Positions 30,229 to 38,658 of a stretch of DNA of 64,000 nt are shown here, piece by piece. The translations under genes were made by a program, and so were the position numbers. This DNA comes from Pseudomonas alcaligenes (GTDB taxonomy: Bacteria; Pseudomonadota; Gammaproteobacteria; Pseudomonadales; Pseudomonadaceae), in the NCBI RefSeq assembly GCF_014490745.1, contig NZ_LZEU01000001.1:4429501-4493500 (forward strand), given 5' to 3'. Position 1 is the stretch's first letter. Each line of letters starts with the position of its first letter. Under the pieces are notes generated by a model. The model saw only the letters and a list, made by a program, of their open reading frames with translations, had not been told where the DNA came from and searched no databases.

Positions 30229-30466
30229 GTCAGCCCGCTCTGCTTACGTGGCTACTGCGCGTATTCAGAGCGGCAAGAGCGAGTCGATTTGGCAACCGAC
30301 CCGTTCGCTACACCGCCCTCCGATAGCCGCTCGCTCAGCGTCTGTCGGGGTTTTCACAATGAGCAAAAGGTCCAGCTCCGGACCTAAAAAACTGAGTCGT
30401 GCCCCGCGTAAACGGCCTGAAGAATGAATGGGACATTTTTCAGAACCAGGGACCGCTCAGTTTGAG

Positions 30467-30477
30467 CCCCCCCCCCC
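30467..30477 (+). repeat. Homopolymeric C11 tract
   Basis: Eleven C residues in non-coding DNA of the element. It could be slippage-prone; the exact length may also be affected by sequencing error. Confidence 0.8.
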
Positions 30478-30800
30478 GGCGCTGCGTGGCGTCCGGGTAT
30501 CCCTTCCGATCCCCGAGATCGGAATGAGTTTGTCGATCCACGCTCGACGAGAAATGGCATGCCTCGCATGCCCGCAGACAACGATGGTGCAGCTCATCGA
30601 CTTGATTGAGCGCCTGTCGTCGTAATCACCGCCCGCTGCCGGGCTGGTCGTTGCGAGCCACGTTTGGCCGTCTGTGTGAAACGCCGTTCCGCTCCTGAGT
30701 GAAAGCTCAGCTCCTATCGCACGCGCGACTAGGACAGGAACAAACACTTACCTCGAGATTGGCGTTTCGAACCTCGTTCATCAGCAAGTGGATCGTGAAC

Positions 30801-31733
30801 ATGGACAAGCTCGGCTGGGATTTCGTCCAGCAACAGAAACATAACCGAGACGGCTCGTATTCAACTCAGGCCGCGCGCTCAGCAACGCTGAGCCTCAGCG
30901 CCCGCCAGTTGCGCGAGCTGGGTTACCGCAACCTACGAGCCAACACACTCGGCCAACGCCACCTCCGCGCGCTGGTTCAGCATTGGCAAACCTCCGGCGT
31001 ATCTGCAGCAACTATCAAAAACCGCATGGCCCATCTGCGCTGGTCGTGCGAGAAAGCCGGCCGCGCAGGTGTTGCCAAGATCAGTAACGACGACCTGGGT
31101 ATCGCTCGCCGCTCATACGTCGCCAAAGAAAGCCGTGCCCGGGATCTGCCGAAGGCAAACCTCGAAGCGATCACCGATCCGTACGTTCGATTCAGCCTCC
31201 GCCTGCAAGCCGAGTTCGGACTACGCAGGGAAGAGTCCATCAAATTCATCGCCGCAGTTGCCGACAAAGGCGGACACCTTGAGCTCAAAGGCAGTTGGAC
31301 GAAAGGCGGGAAAGCCCGAGAAATCCCGATCCGTACGCGGGCCCAGGAAGAGCTACTCACCGAAGTACATGCCTTCACTCGTATGAGAAGCCTCATCCCA
31401 GCCGAGCTCAGCTACAAGCAACAGCTGAAGCAGTACGAACGCCAGATTGCTGCAGCTGGCCTCAGCAAGATGCACGGGCTGCGGCACCTCTACGCCCAAC
31501 GCCGTTATCTCGAGTTGACCGGCAAGCAAGCACCGGCAGTGAAGGCCTCAATCAACGGCCATCTGCTTGCAGGAGCGGAGTCCGGCTGGCTTGGAAAGGT
31601 CGCCATTCCCAGCGCCGAAGCAGCAATAACGCCCCCTCTTAGTGATCGCGAAGCCCGGCTGCTTATCTCGCACGAACTCGGCCATGAGCGGATCGCAATC
31701 ACTAACACCTATCTCGGCTCCCCTAACGCCTGA
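30801..31733 (+). CDS. Second tyrosine recombinase (integrase-domain protein)
   Basis: 310 aa from MDKLGWDFVQQQKHNRDGSY. An N-terminal SAM-like domain about 1-110 and a catalytic domain with R142, H225 and R228 (MHGLRHLYAQ), H295 (LGHERIAITNTYLG) and Y304. The form, with an unusual long insert between the R-x-x-R block and the final H...Y, matches the 'integrase domain-containing' proteins often carried on Pseudomonas conjugative islands. It lies away from the att sites, directly after the structured region, so it may act on that DNA and not on attP. Confidence 0.85.
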   Translation: MDKLGWDFVQQQKHNRDGSYSTQAARSATLSLSARQLRELGYRNLRANTLGQRHLRALVQHWQTSGVSAATIKNRMAHLRWSCEKAGRAGVAKISNDDLGIARRSYVAKESRARDLPKANLEAITDPYVRFSLRLQAEFGLRREESIKFIAAVADKGGHLELKGSWTKGGKAREIPIRTRAQEELLTEVHAFTRMRSLIPAELSYKQQLKQYERQIAAAGLSKMHGLRHLYAQRRYLELTGKQAPAVKASINGHLLAGAESGWLGKVAIPSAEAAITPPLSDREARLLISHELGHERIAITNTYLGSPNA

Positions 31734-31753
31734 TCACGCAAGGACAAAAGCCC

Positions 31754-31888
31754 ATGAGCATCCGCAGCCTTCTGAACATGCTTAATCGTCTCGAAAGCAG
31801 CAACACACCGAGAAAGCGCAAAAAGCCTAAGAAACAGCGCCGTACTGAGGAAAGGAAACAGGAATCCAGCCAGGAGCATCAGGCATGA
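31754..31888 (+). CDS. Short basic peptide
   Basis: 44 aa, MSIRSLLNMLNRLESSN followed by a Lys/Arg-rich middle (about residues 20-36). It starts 20 nt after the recombinase stop with AAGGACAAAAG upstream and overlaps the next start in ATGA, which suggests it is translated. The basic stretch could bind nucleic acid; no family is recognised. Confidence 0.5.
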   Translation: MSIRSLLNMLNRLESSNTPRKRKKPKKQRRTEERKQESSQEHQA

Positions 31889-32100
31889 AGCTCTTCGGCC
31901 ACGATTACTCGCCGCTCCGCCTAGCTCTGCTCGCTGCAAGCTACATCGTCGGCACCTGGATAGCGGTCCATGGACGGTCGCTTTTCCCCTGGCTGGGCCC
32001 ATTCGCCCATACGCCTGGATTGGTGCTGAGCGTCCTTCTCTTCTATCGGCTCACGCCAACAGCTGATGCAGCGCAGACGACCAGGGAGGGAGATGCGTAA
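31885..32100 (+). CDS. Small membrane protein of the TraG-like operon
   Basis: 71 aa, with two membrane segments (about residues 11-28 and 39-56). It overlaps the peptide upstream and the TraG-like gene downstream, so it is very probably made with it. Position and size suit an accessory of the TraG-like protein. Confidence 0.65.
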   Translation: MKLFGHDYSPLRLALLAASYIVGTWIAVHGRSLFPWLGPFAHTPGLVLSVLLFYRLTPTADAAQTTREGDA

Positions 32101-34061
32101 TGGATAGCAACTCGTTAGCCGGCCTATCGTGGCTGTTCAGTTTGTTCGATGGCGTGGTCGACTTCCTCTTGCTGGCTACAGAGCCATTTGTGGCCATGAT
32201 TGGCGCAGAGATCAGTGGGTGGCTAATCGCTGTTGGCTACATAGCCATGACCATCATCATCTTGCGCATCCCCTTCGATGGCCCATGGCGCGCAGTCGGT
32301 AGCGGTCTTTTTATATTCATGATGATCACCTACGGCTTACAGCCGACCACGCTTACGCTGACCAGCGGCGCGACCGTCCAAACTACCCACGCCCAGCGCA
32401 TTAGCTACAACCTGATCATGAGCTTCAACCAGACGCTCAATAGCGCCATCAGCAAGACCATGGCGACTGTGAACGTGGATGGACAGTTCATTCCAACAGC
32501 TGCCCTGGTCGACCACAGCGTTCAACGCACTGCTGCCCAGTACGCCAATAGCGATTTAGGCAGACTGATCCGTGACTACAACGAGCAGTGCTCCCCTTCT
32601 CCAAACCTCTATGCAAACCCAGCGAGTAGCACAGAAGTACAGGCCTATCATGCAATTGGCCTCCTTGGCGGTGCGGGGCTGGGCATACCTGACGATCAAG
32701 TCAGCAGATGGGCACAAGTCAAAATTGTCGGTCGCGGGCTCGCCGATATAGCAGCAGCCCTCAATCCTTGGTCCAACAACACGGGCGGCGTGGACACGAT
32801 CAACAGCGTCCTGGATGCAGACGCCATCAGAACACGACGCGCAGAGGGTCTTGCGGCGCTAGAGAAAGAAAACCGGGTGTTTGTAGCTAGCTCCCGCCCA
32901 TACACCCTACCCACTCAAGAGCATTGGGCCGCGCTCGCCTCCGGTCAGTCCGATGCCAAACTCGGCTATCTCAGCCTCTCAGAAGCCCCCGAGGACATTC
33001 GTGAGAACCTGGTAGCTCACGCAGTAGTCTGGACCCCGGAAGGAGGTAAAGAGGCAGGGTTTGGATACAACCCCATGTCATGCGTAGAGGCCTATAAGGT
33101 TGCTCAGTTCGCAGCGGAGCAGGCATACCGCGCCTTCACCGAGATCGGGGACAACCGCGCATCCAATGGACAGAGCACAGATACCGAGGCGGGCTCCATC
33201 GCAGCAGGCCGCTCCTGGATGAAGATCCAGCAAGCTGTTTTTGCCGGGGGGCCAGAGCAGCAGCCGGGCCATTGGAATACTCTTTTTGCAGGCACCGTCG
33301 CCAGTTGGCAGATGCTCAAATCATACTTGGGCTGGCTGGAGCTTCAGACTCTTCTACCCGCCTATGTGGCCGCCCAAGCCGGCTTTTTCTGGCTGGTTTT
33401 CCTTACTAGCCCCATTGCACTAGCCATGTCTCCAATAATGGGGGTAGAGAGCCTGGCCCAGTGGTTTGGCAGACTGTTCTTCCCTGTGCTGTGCATCATC
33501 TTCGCTCACCTACTTGCAGTCTCAGCCTCCGTAGCGATGAGCTCGGTTGCACTGGCACAAGCGGCACTTTCAGCGGGCTGGCAAGGCGGTGGGGCTGACC
33601 TCGATTTGCTGTATGGCGCTCTGCAGATGGTCTTCGGCGTCCTTCTGGCTGCCAGCACCTGGCTAGCAGCCTCAATGACTCGCGTCTCCGTTAGCGCCTT
33701 GGCTAGAACCGCAAGAAGCAGCGTGGTTTCTGGCCCAGAGGCGGTCAGTGCATCCCTCAACCTACTCGCGAGATCTCTGTCCTCAATAGGCCTTGGGTCA
33801 GACGCGAGTAAAGGTAAACGTCCTGGGCCGCGCAACAACAATGGTGGAGGCGGTGGCGCAAATCGAACGGAGCAACACCCTGGCCGATCAACCATCATGC
33901 AGGATGCCTACTCATCTGCAAGAACCCGCAGTTGGACGTCCAATCCGGGGCTCGCCCGCCCACCTCAACTGAACCAACCTGCCAGCAACAGTGATCGATT
34001 CGCTACAGGGCGCATACCTCGCAGCCAGAAGAACCGTCCCTCAGAGAAAGATCCGACATGA
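32100..34061 (+). CDS. TraG N-terminal-domain-like conjugation membrane protein
   Basis: 653 aa. N-terminal membrane helices at about 8-36, 40-57 and 65-83, a soluble domain 90-400 with a CxxA/C pair (EQCSP, MSCVEAY), further helices at about 410-440, 450-480 and 505-530, and a disordered Gly/Asn/Ser/Pro tail from about 560. This topology and the start WLFSLFDGVVDFLLLATEPF match the TraG_N family, which in F-type and ICE systems stabilises mating pairs and is part of the type IV secretion channel. No other secretion genes lie in the element. It overlaps both neighbours by 1-4 nt. Confidence 0.75.
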   Translation: MDSNSLAGLSWLFSLFDGVVDFLLLATEPFVAMIGAEISGWLIAVGYIAMTIIILRIPFDGPWRAVGSGLFIFMMITYGLQPTTLTLTSGATVQTTHAQRISYNLIMSFNQTLNSAISKTMATVNVDGQFIPTAALVDHSVQRTAAQYANSDLGRLIRDYNEQCSPSPNLYANPASSTEVQAYHAIGLLGGAGLGIPDDQVSRWAQVKIVGRGLADIAAALNPWSNNTGGVDTINSVLDADAIRTRRAEGLAALEKENRVFVASSRPYTLPTQEHWAALASGQSDAKLGYLSLSEAPEDIRENLVAHAVVWTPEGGKEAGFGYNPMSCVEAYKVAQFAAEQAYRAFTEIGDNRASNGQSTDTEAGSIAAGRSWMKIQQAVFAGGPEQQPGHWNTLFAGTVASWQMLKSYLGWLELQTLLPAYVAAQAGFFWLVFLTSPIALAMSPIMGVESLAQWFGRLFFPVLCIIFAHLLAVSASVAMSSVALAQAALSAGWQGGGADLDLLYGALQMVFGVLLAASTWLAASMTRVSVSALARTARSSVVSGPEAVSASLNLLARSLSSIGLGSDASKGKRPGPRNNNGGGGGANRTEQHPGRSTIMQDAYSSARTRSWTSNPGLARPPQLNQPASNSDRFATGRIPRSQKNRPSEKDPT

Positions 34062-34537
34062 CCGCTGCACCGAAATTCAGTGCCCCAGGCCGGGAATGGA
34101 AAATAGCTTCTGGCACGCATAGCAGCGAAGTAAACAGGCAGCTCGAACACCTACTGGAGCCCATCATGTTCAGCTTCCCTGCCTGGTTAACCGCCGACTA
34201 CGCGTCACATTGGGAAACCCCTATCGACGTCCGCTACATCCTGGATCAAGCAGCCATGCACAAAGACCTGTGCTGGCTGCTCAGGGGCGATCCTCATCAT
34301 CAGCGACCACAGCTGAGTGCGATTGCCTGTGGCCGGGTCAAGACTGGAAGCACTCCCGTAGAAATCCGGCCAGTTAGCTCACCGGACCTAGATGCTATCG
34401 ACTGGTTCCTGATCGTCAGCGAGCTGAATAGGCGAGCCGGGATCGATGCCCGCCGGGAAGATATCCACGAAGAACACTACGAGCAGGTGCTCGGCATGCT
34501 GCCGCCCGTCACTGTGCCGTATTGGGGGAAAGCCTGA
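34058..34537 (+). CDS. Hypothetical protein following the TraG-like gene
   Basis: 159 aa, starts in the ATGA shared with the TraG-like stop. Soluble, no signal peptide, with W-rich segments (HWETPIDVRYILDQA, DLCWLLRGDPHH). Not recognised. The coupling suggests it belongs to the same functional unit. Confidence 0.65.
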   Translation: MTAAPKFSAPGREWKIASGTHSSEVNRQLEHLLEPIMFSFPAWLTADYASHWETPIDVRYILDQAAMHKDLCWLLRGDPHHQRPQLSAIACGRVKTGSTPVEIRPVSSPDLDAIDWFLIVSELNRRAGIDARREDIHEEHYEQVLGMLPPVTVPYWGKA

Positions 34538-34791
34538 TGAACGCCTCAATCGTGCGACGTAGCTGGTTTGCATCGGTGCTGCTCTCAATTCCGGCAGCTA
34601 ATGCAGTCTCGTGGCTAACGGCATTCCCCGCACACAGCATCTACCTGGCCCTCCTGTTGATGGCTACAGCTACTGCAATAGCTGCGCTTCACAAGCGCCA
34701 CCAAGCCAATCAAAAGCAGCAGTTCACCAGCATTTTCTTGGGCCTTTCGATGGCCCTGTTACTGTCCGCATTTGCGGCTGGAGGGAGTTGA
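34537..34791 (+). CDS. Small two-helix membrane protein
   Basis: 84 aa from MNASIVRRSWFASVLL, with GGGGGA 8-13 nt upstream. Membrane segments about 10-28, 32-50 and 60-80; the middle loop is basic (HKRHQANQKQQ). Overlaps both neighbours by one base (TGATG). Function unknown. Confidence 0.65.
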   Translation: MNASIVRRSWFASVLLSIPAANAVSWLTAFPAHSIYLALLLMATATAIAALHKRHQANQKQQFTSIFLGLSMALLLSAFAAGGS

Positions 34792-35213
34792 TGAGTCTTG
34801 GAAAAGCAGGAGACCCTTTGCGCGTTGTTGCCTTGCTCACCAGTGATGCGGCAGCTAGGGCTGCCCTGTTGGCGATCCTTGGCGAGAGCATAGAAATGGC
34901 AACGGAGGCGCTGGCCAGTTCCATCTGGAGATCAACTTTGTACGCCGGCCTGCAGGCGCTGGAGATAAACCTAATGGTCTGCAGCCCTCTCCTGCCAGCC
35001 GACGCTCCAGAGCGGCACCGTATCCGCGCTACCGCCCTTATGACAGATGAACAACTGATCCGAGTGGTGCTATTGCAGATCTTGGGCGAAACCGAGCCGC
35101 AGGCGCGGATTGAGCTTGCAGAAAGCTGCTGGGCACACGCAATTGACGATAGGACGCTCGAGCGAGAACGACTGGCCAGTGAGCTCGGAGTCAGGCTCGC
35201 GAATAATCAATAG
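34791..35213 (+). CDS. Hypothetical helical protein
   Basis: 140 aa, MSLGKAGDPLRVVALLTSD. All-helical look with a duplicated pattern: LLTSDAAARAALLAILGE and ALMTDEQLIRVVLLQILGE, suggesting two copies of a 60-70 residue unit. Last gene of the overlapping TraG-like operon. Not recognised. Confidence 0.6.
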   Translation: MSLGKAGDPLRVVALLTSDAAARAALLAILGESIEMATEALASSIWRSTLYAGLQALEINLMVCSPLLPADAPERHRIRATALMTDEQLIRVVLLQILGETEPQARIELAESCWAHAIDDRTLERERLASELGVRLANNQ

Positions 35214-35227
35214 ACAAACTTTGATAA

Positions 35228-35270
35228 ATCAATATTGATCTATTGACGGATCTCGCGGCACCAATATACT
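35228..35270 (+). promoter_or_regulatory. Promoter with overlapping palindromic operator
   Basis: TTGACG (35243-35248), 16-nt spacer, TATACT (35265-35270). A perfect 12-bp palindrome ATCAATATTGAT (35228-35239) sits just upstream of the -35, and partial copies (TTTGATAAATC, TATTGA) flank it. Likely an autoregulated promoter for the partition-type gene. Confidence 0.7.
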
Positions 35271-35378
35271 GACCCACAGCAGCGCAACAGAGTATGTAGA
35301 GGCTCTGCTGCTAGTGAGAGGGAGGAGGACCTACGGGCCGCCTCCCTTCGCTTTTTCAGCCCCGAGAAAAGGTGGCCC

Positions 35379-35609
35379 ATGCCAGTCAAAGAGGCCGATC
35401 TGCGCCAATACGTAGCTGCCGGCATTGTGCAGCGCACTGTGATAAAGAAGGCCGCCGATGGTTGGTTGCTGCAGATCCAGCTCGGAAGCGAGCTACATCC
35501 CCTCCAGAGGCAACGCGGTGGTAACCGCATCTTCAAAAGCCTCGATAAGCTCGCCGCTCTGATTGAAGAGCTCGGCCTGGGCGCATTCGAAGTCCAGCTA
35601 GCGGATTGA
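35379..35609 (+). CDS. ParC-family partition-associated small protein
   Basis: 76 aa, MPVKEADLRQYVAAGIVQRT, with AAGGTGG before the ATG. It matches small plasmid/ICE proteins annotated as partition-associated (pattern: A-G-x-V then D/G-GW-x-L-x-L-G, then hPL then R-G-x-R-x-F-K-S-L-D). These usually sit near plasmid control genes. It has its own promoter with a palindrome. The role is inferred from similarity only. Confidence 0.65.
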   Translation: MPVKEADLRQYVAAGIVQRTVIKKAADGWLLQIQLGSELHPLQRQRGGNRIFKSLDKLAALIEELGLGAFEVQLAD

Positions 35610-35685
35610 AAACTCATCTGACAGGCTTCTGTCACGGCGATTTAGCGCGAGGATGCGCCAGTAGTAGCCAACATGGAATAGAGAT

Positions 35686-36045
35686 ATGCCCGTAAAGTAC
35701 CTGAGAGCCTGCACCCTTACTGCAGCTATGGCCGTCCTGGCCGGCTGTGGGAATGACTATGACGGTGGCTATTCAGCCGTCAGCGGATTCATGGGGCCGC
35801 TCGTTGTGATACAGGTTGCAGGAAGCGAAGCCACAGTTTCCCAAGTGGATATGATCAGGAACCGCGTCATGCACGCGGAGGTCTGGAGCGCCGAGAGCAA
35901 GGCCGAAAAGCTCTTGCTCACAAACACACAGGGAAAAACCTACGCCTTCGTGCGGGCCGTCGACGAGAAAGGCTTGGAGTGCCTGAACTGCGGTCTAGGC
36001 ACCGGTCTTCCGAAATCGTGGCAACCACTCAAAAAACCGGAATAG
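35686..36045 (+). CDS. Small lipoprotein
   Basis: 119 aa. Signal peptide with lipobox LAGC, acylated C21. The mature part is about 98 residues with a later C-x2-C pair (ECLNCGLG). On a mobile element such lipoproteins sometimes act in entry or surface exclusion; there is no direct support for that here. Confidence 0.7.
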   Translation: MPVKYLRACTLTAAMAVLAGCGNDYDGGYSAVSGFMGPLVVIQVAGSEATVSQVDMIRNRVMHAEVWSAESKAEKLLLTNTQGKTYAFVRAVDEKGLECLNCGLGTGLPKSWQPLKKPE

Positions 36046-36056
36046 GGACATCCGCT

Positions 36057-36416
36057 ATGGGCTTTGTAGTTTTCTGCTGGCTAGTGATGGGAGTGATATG
36101 CGCGGTTATCGCCCTGGCCAAGGGGCGTAGCGCTATCGGGTGGTTTCTCTTGGGATGCCTCTTTGGCCCTCTGGCCCTGCTGTTTGCAGCAGCCATGTCA
36201 GCAACCCCGAGGCACCTACCCGCCCAGCCGGCACATGCTCTTAAAACGTGCCCCTATTGCGCTGAGCAGGTTCAGCGGCAGGCTGTTGTTTGCAGACACT
36301 GCGGGAAGAGCATCGGGGACATCATCAATCAACATCCGATGAAAGCTCAGTGGGACCATGAGTTAGAAAAGCTTCCACCTCGAAAGGTTAATAGGTGGGG
36401 ATCATCTCCCGACTAA
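36057..36416 (+). CDS. Membrane protein with C-terminal zinc ribbon
   Basis: 119 aa from MGFVVFCWLVMGV. Two membrane helices (about 3-22 and 30-48; GWFLLGCLFGPLALLF is a common 'phage holin-like / YqaE-like' signature) and a zinc ribbon CPYCAEQVQRQAVVCRHCGK at about 71-90. This combination occurs in many small uncharacterised bacterial proteins. It lies 11 nt after the lipoprotein and 44 nt before the HEPN candidate. Confidence 0.7.
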   Translation: MGFVVFCWLVMGVICAVIALAKGRSAIGWFLLGCLFGPLALLFAAAMSATPRHLPAQPAHALKTCPYCAEQVQRQAVVCRHCGKSIGDIINQHPMKAQWDHELEKLPPRKVNRWGSSPD

Positions 36417-36460
36417 AAATAACTACAAAACCGCTGCCCTGCTCCCAAAGGATTAGTGAG

Positions 36461-37891
36461 ATGAGCAAGCCGCTTAATGTAGAGAAGCAGAAATTTTTAG
36501 GAATATGGCGCCGCGCATTAGCTCTACCTGCCTTAAGCGACCTTAGTACGGAACTTGTTTCGGATTGGGCTAATCAAGCAGGACTGCATGTGTTGAGCGT
36601 AACGGAGCAGGACGCCGGAGCATTCCGACCAGTTCGAGCCATCGTATTGGCTACAAATCAAGGCGCAGCATGCTTTCCCAAAGTTCTTCATGAAAATGAC
36701 TCGCAGTGGCTAGAAAATAGAAAAGCTGCCGACCACCAGGCTGGCCTATGGAAAAAGATGGAGTGGTTTTGCCCGCTCTGGATCGCTCAGGGAAAAATTA
36801 GCGAGCTACTCAGAGATGTAGAATACCGATCAAAAGACGAATCAATAAAACTATTCGACTATCACACATCAACTCTCTACACATTGCCATTTCAAGCTGT
36901 CTGCATCGCACAGCTTATTCCAAGCTCCAGAAGCCTAGCCGACTTCGCCCCTATTGCTAGAGAAGCATATCTAGCCTTCTACTCCGGACATAGAGCATCA
37001 AGTATCGCTGCACTGATCCCCGTTATAGAAGGTGGGCTTCAAAGGATATCTGGCTCGACGGCAAGCCTGCCGATTCCAGACCAGGTTGATCGAATCATTG
37101 ATAGAGCCTGCACCCTTGCAGGACGCCTGCATTTCGACGATATGTGGGTGCCACGAGAGTATCTCACTACAAATTACTTATATGGCCAAGATGAGCGAGT
37201 TTTCGTCTTCGAAACTTTCCGCTCCTGGCTGAAAGACTCATTCTTCTGCCGAACAGGAGAATATGATGGAGTGACATGGTTAAATCGGCATCTTTTTGCC
37301 CATGGCACTTCAACCGAGTGGCAAAACTCCGCAAACTTCTGCCGACTAGTTGTTGCTCTGGCTACTCTGGGAGTGATTGAGTCTTGGCATGATGAATCAC
37401 ATCGTGTCTCGCTCTTCTTCCCAGAAATGAGCGAAGACAGCAAGCTGCTCTGGCAACAAGCCTTACTTCAAGCCCAAGCCCAGTTCGTCATAAAAAATCT
37501 AGAAGAGAAGATGTATCACTCGGAGGGGCGGACAGTACCAATTATGCCCACAGATGACGGAGTGTTGCTTCGTAAGGCTCGCCTACAGGATGAATGTATA
37601 AATGACTTGGTCCGCCCGCTGCGAAACGCAGGCTGGAGTGTTGAAGTCGGTGAGCCTGACGATAGAGCGCTACATATAAAAGTGATTGCAAGATCAGAGC
37701 ACAAAAATATGTGCATCGCGCTTTTGTATAGTTGCGCCACCGGAAACAAACTCTACCGCGAGTTGGCCCAGTCCTGCGATGCAATACTCTATATCGGCGC
37801 TCCCTATCACCAAGACCAGTATGCATATGGCATTGATGTGCACGTTGGGCCTGTCGCAGGGTGGCAACCACCCAAGGCGTCTTCGGCCTAG
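36461..37891 (+). CDS. Large cargo protein with HEPN-like R-x4-H motif
   Basis: 476 aa from MSKPLNVEKQKFLGIW, with AAAGGA 9 nt upstream. Residues about 165-300 contain SIAALIPVIEGGLQRI and NRHLFAHG (R276-x4-H281), the arrangement of HEPN RNase or DUF4209-type domains, many of which serve in abortive infection. The C-terminal 130 residues (from about 360) look like a separate alpha/beta domain ending in DAILYIGAPYHQDQYAYGID, possibly a nuclease-like or NERD-like fold. Base composition is more AT-rich than the flanks. Convergent with the next gene, overlapping it by 4 nt. Confidence 0.6.
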   Translation: MSKPLNVEKQKFLGIWRRALALPALSDLSTELVSDWANQAGLHVLSVTEQDAGAFRPVRAIVLATNQGAACFPKVLHENDSQWLENRKAADHQAGLWKKMEWFCPLWIAQGKISELLRDVEYRSKDESIKLFDYHTSTLYTLPFQAVCIAQLIPSSRSLADFAPIAREAYLAFYSGHRASSIAALIPVIEGGLQRISGSTASLPIPDQVDRIIDRACTLAGRLHFDDMWVPREYLTTNYLYGQDERVFVFETFRSWLKDSFFCRTGEYDGVTWLNRHLFAHGTSTEWQNSANFCRLVVALATLGVIESWHDESHRVSLFFPEMSEDSKLLWQQALLQAQAQFVIKNLEEKMYHSEGRTVPIMPTDDGVLLRKARLQDECINDLVRPLRNAGWSVEVGEPDDRALHIKVIARSEHKNMCIALLYSCATGNKLYRELAQSCDAILYIGAPYHQDQYAYGIDVHVGPVAGWQPPKASSA

Positions 37892-38646
37892 GCGCGCCCC
37901 AAAGAGCAAGGCTTAACCAGCTTGTGAATGGCCACACCAGCCTCTGAAAGCTCGCATAGCCATGACTCGTCATGGATGAAGACCTTATCAAAAATCGAAA
38001 AAGCCTCCATCTGCACCAGTAACGGAGCCAGATACGACGCGGCGGCAACATAGTCCACAGCAGGGAGAGGCCAATTGTCATAGATGAGTAGCCAGTTGCT
38101 GGGGTACCGCTCAAAGCCGCCCTCCACCACCTTAGGAAGCTTTTCCGCTGCGTGATAGGCCATCGCACTAGCCCACTCGCGCTCCGGAGAATCACCACAC
38201 CACCCTTCTCCTGGTAGATCCGCCTCGATATCGCTTCGTAGAATCTCAGCCGCCTTTCTCGCCTCTCCAGGCTTGAAATGCGGTGTGAAGTAGATATCCG
38301 GTCCAAGCCCGCTCTCACGCATAGCCTGGCCACGTGCAAAGTTAACTGGGACTGCCTCTGTATGCTCCACACCTATGGAGCTATCTGACATCGACAGGTG
38401 GAAGTCAGGCTTATCCCGGTGAACGAGAATCAGAGGGAAAGCAAGGCTTGTAGTCGGCAGGGTCGATAACAGATGGGCAATACAGTAGCGCTCCACGTGA
38501 TGGCTCTGGCGCCGCTCTGAGCGCGCCGGAACACCAACCTCCATAACAGCAAGCTTAACCGCCAGCTCCTCGAAACTATTCGCAATGAGCATGATGCTCG
38601 CCCCCCAGCAAAGCCGAGCCTCGGCATTAATGAAATACCAGTCCAC
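37888..38646 (-). CDS. Cargo protein of unknown function, possible nuclease fold
   Basis: 252 aa from a GTG with no good ribosome site; an internal ATG (38592, M19) has a G-rich site and may be the true start. The segment HRDKPDFHLSMSDSSIGVEHTEAV (P80-D81 ... E94-H-T) resembles the P-D...E-x-K/T core of some restriction-endonuclease-like proteins, but the lysine is missing. Transcribed towards the HEPN candidate, right next to attR, the usual cargo position. Confidence 0.5.
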   Translation of the reverse strand: MDWYFINAEARLCWGASIMLIANSFEELAVKLAVMEVGVPARSERRQSHHVERYCIAHLLSTLPTTSLAFPLILVHRDKPDFHLSMSDSSIGVEHTEAVPVNFARGQAMRESGLGPDIYFTPHFKPGEARKAAEILRSDIEADLPGEGWCGDSPEREWASAMAYHAAEKLPKVVEGGFERYPSNWLLIYDNWPLPAVDYVAAASYLAPLLVQMEAFSIFDKVFIHDESWLCELSEAGVAIHKLVKPCSLGRA

Positions 38647-38658
38647 ATGAGATTGGCA

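Larger units (their letters stand above)
29832..30800. other. Structured non-coding region of the element
   Basis: 969 bp without a convincing gene. It is packed with inverted repeats: three tandem hairpins (29914-29993), a long-range stem (30129-30195), a bulged hairpin (30201-30228), GGTCC/GGACC (30369-30384), GGCATGC/GCATGCC (30556-30572) and GCCCG/CGGGC (30631-30644), plus an 11-C run. Such density suggests a single-strand-acting locus, for example a transfer origin, or structured RNA. Confidence 0.6.

Noticed and set aside
30428-30747. Small frames on both strands in the structured region
   Set aside because: Low-complexity products, no ribosome sites, and they run across hairpins and the C11 tract.
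35240-35635. Minus-strand frame of 131 codons
   Set aside because: Antisense to the partition-type gene and its promoter, with a composition typical of a shadow frame.
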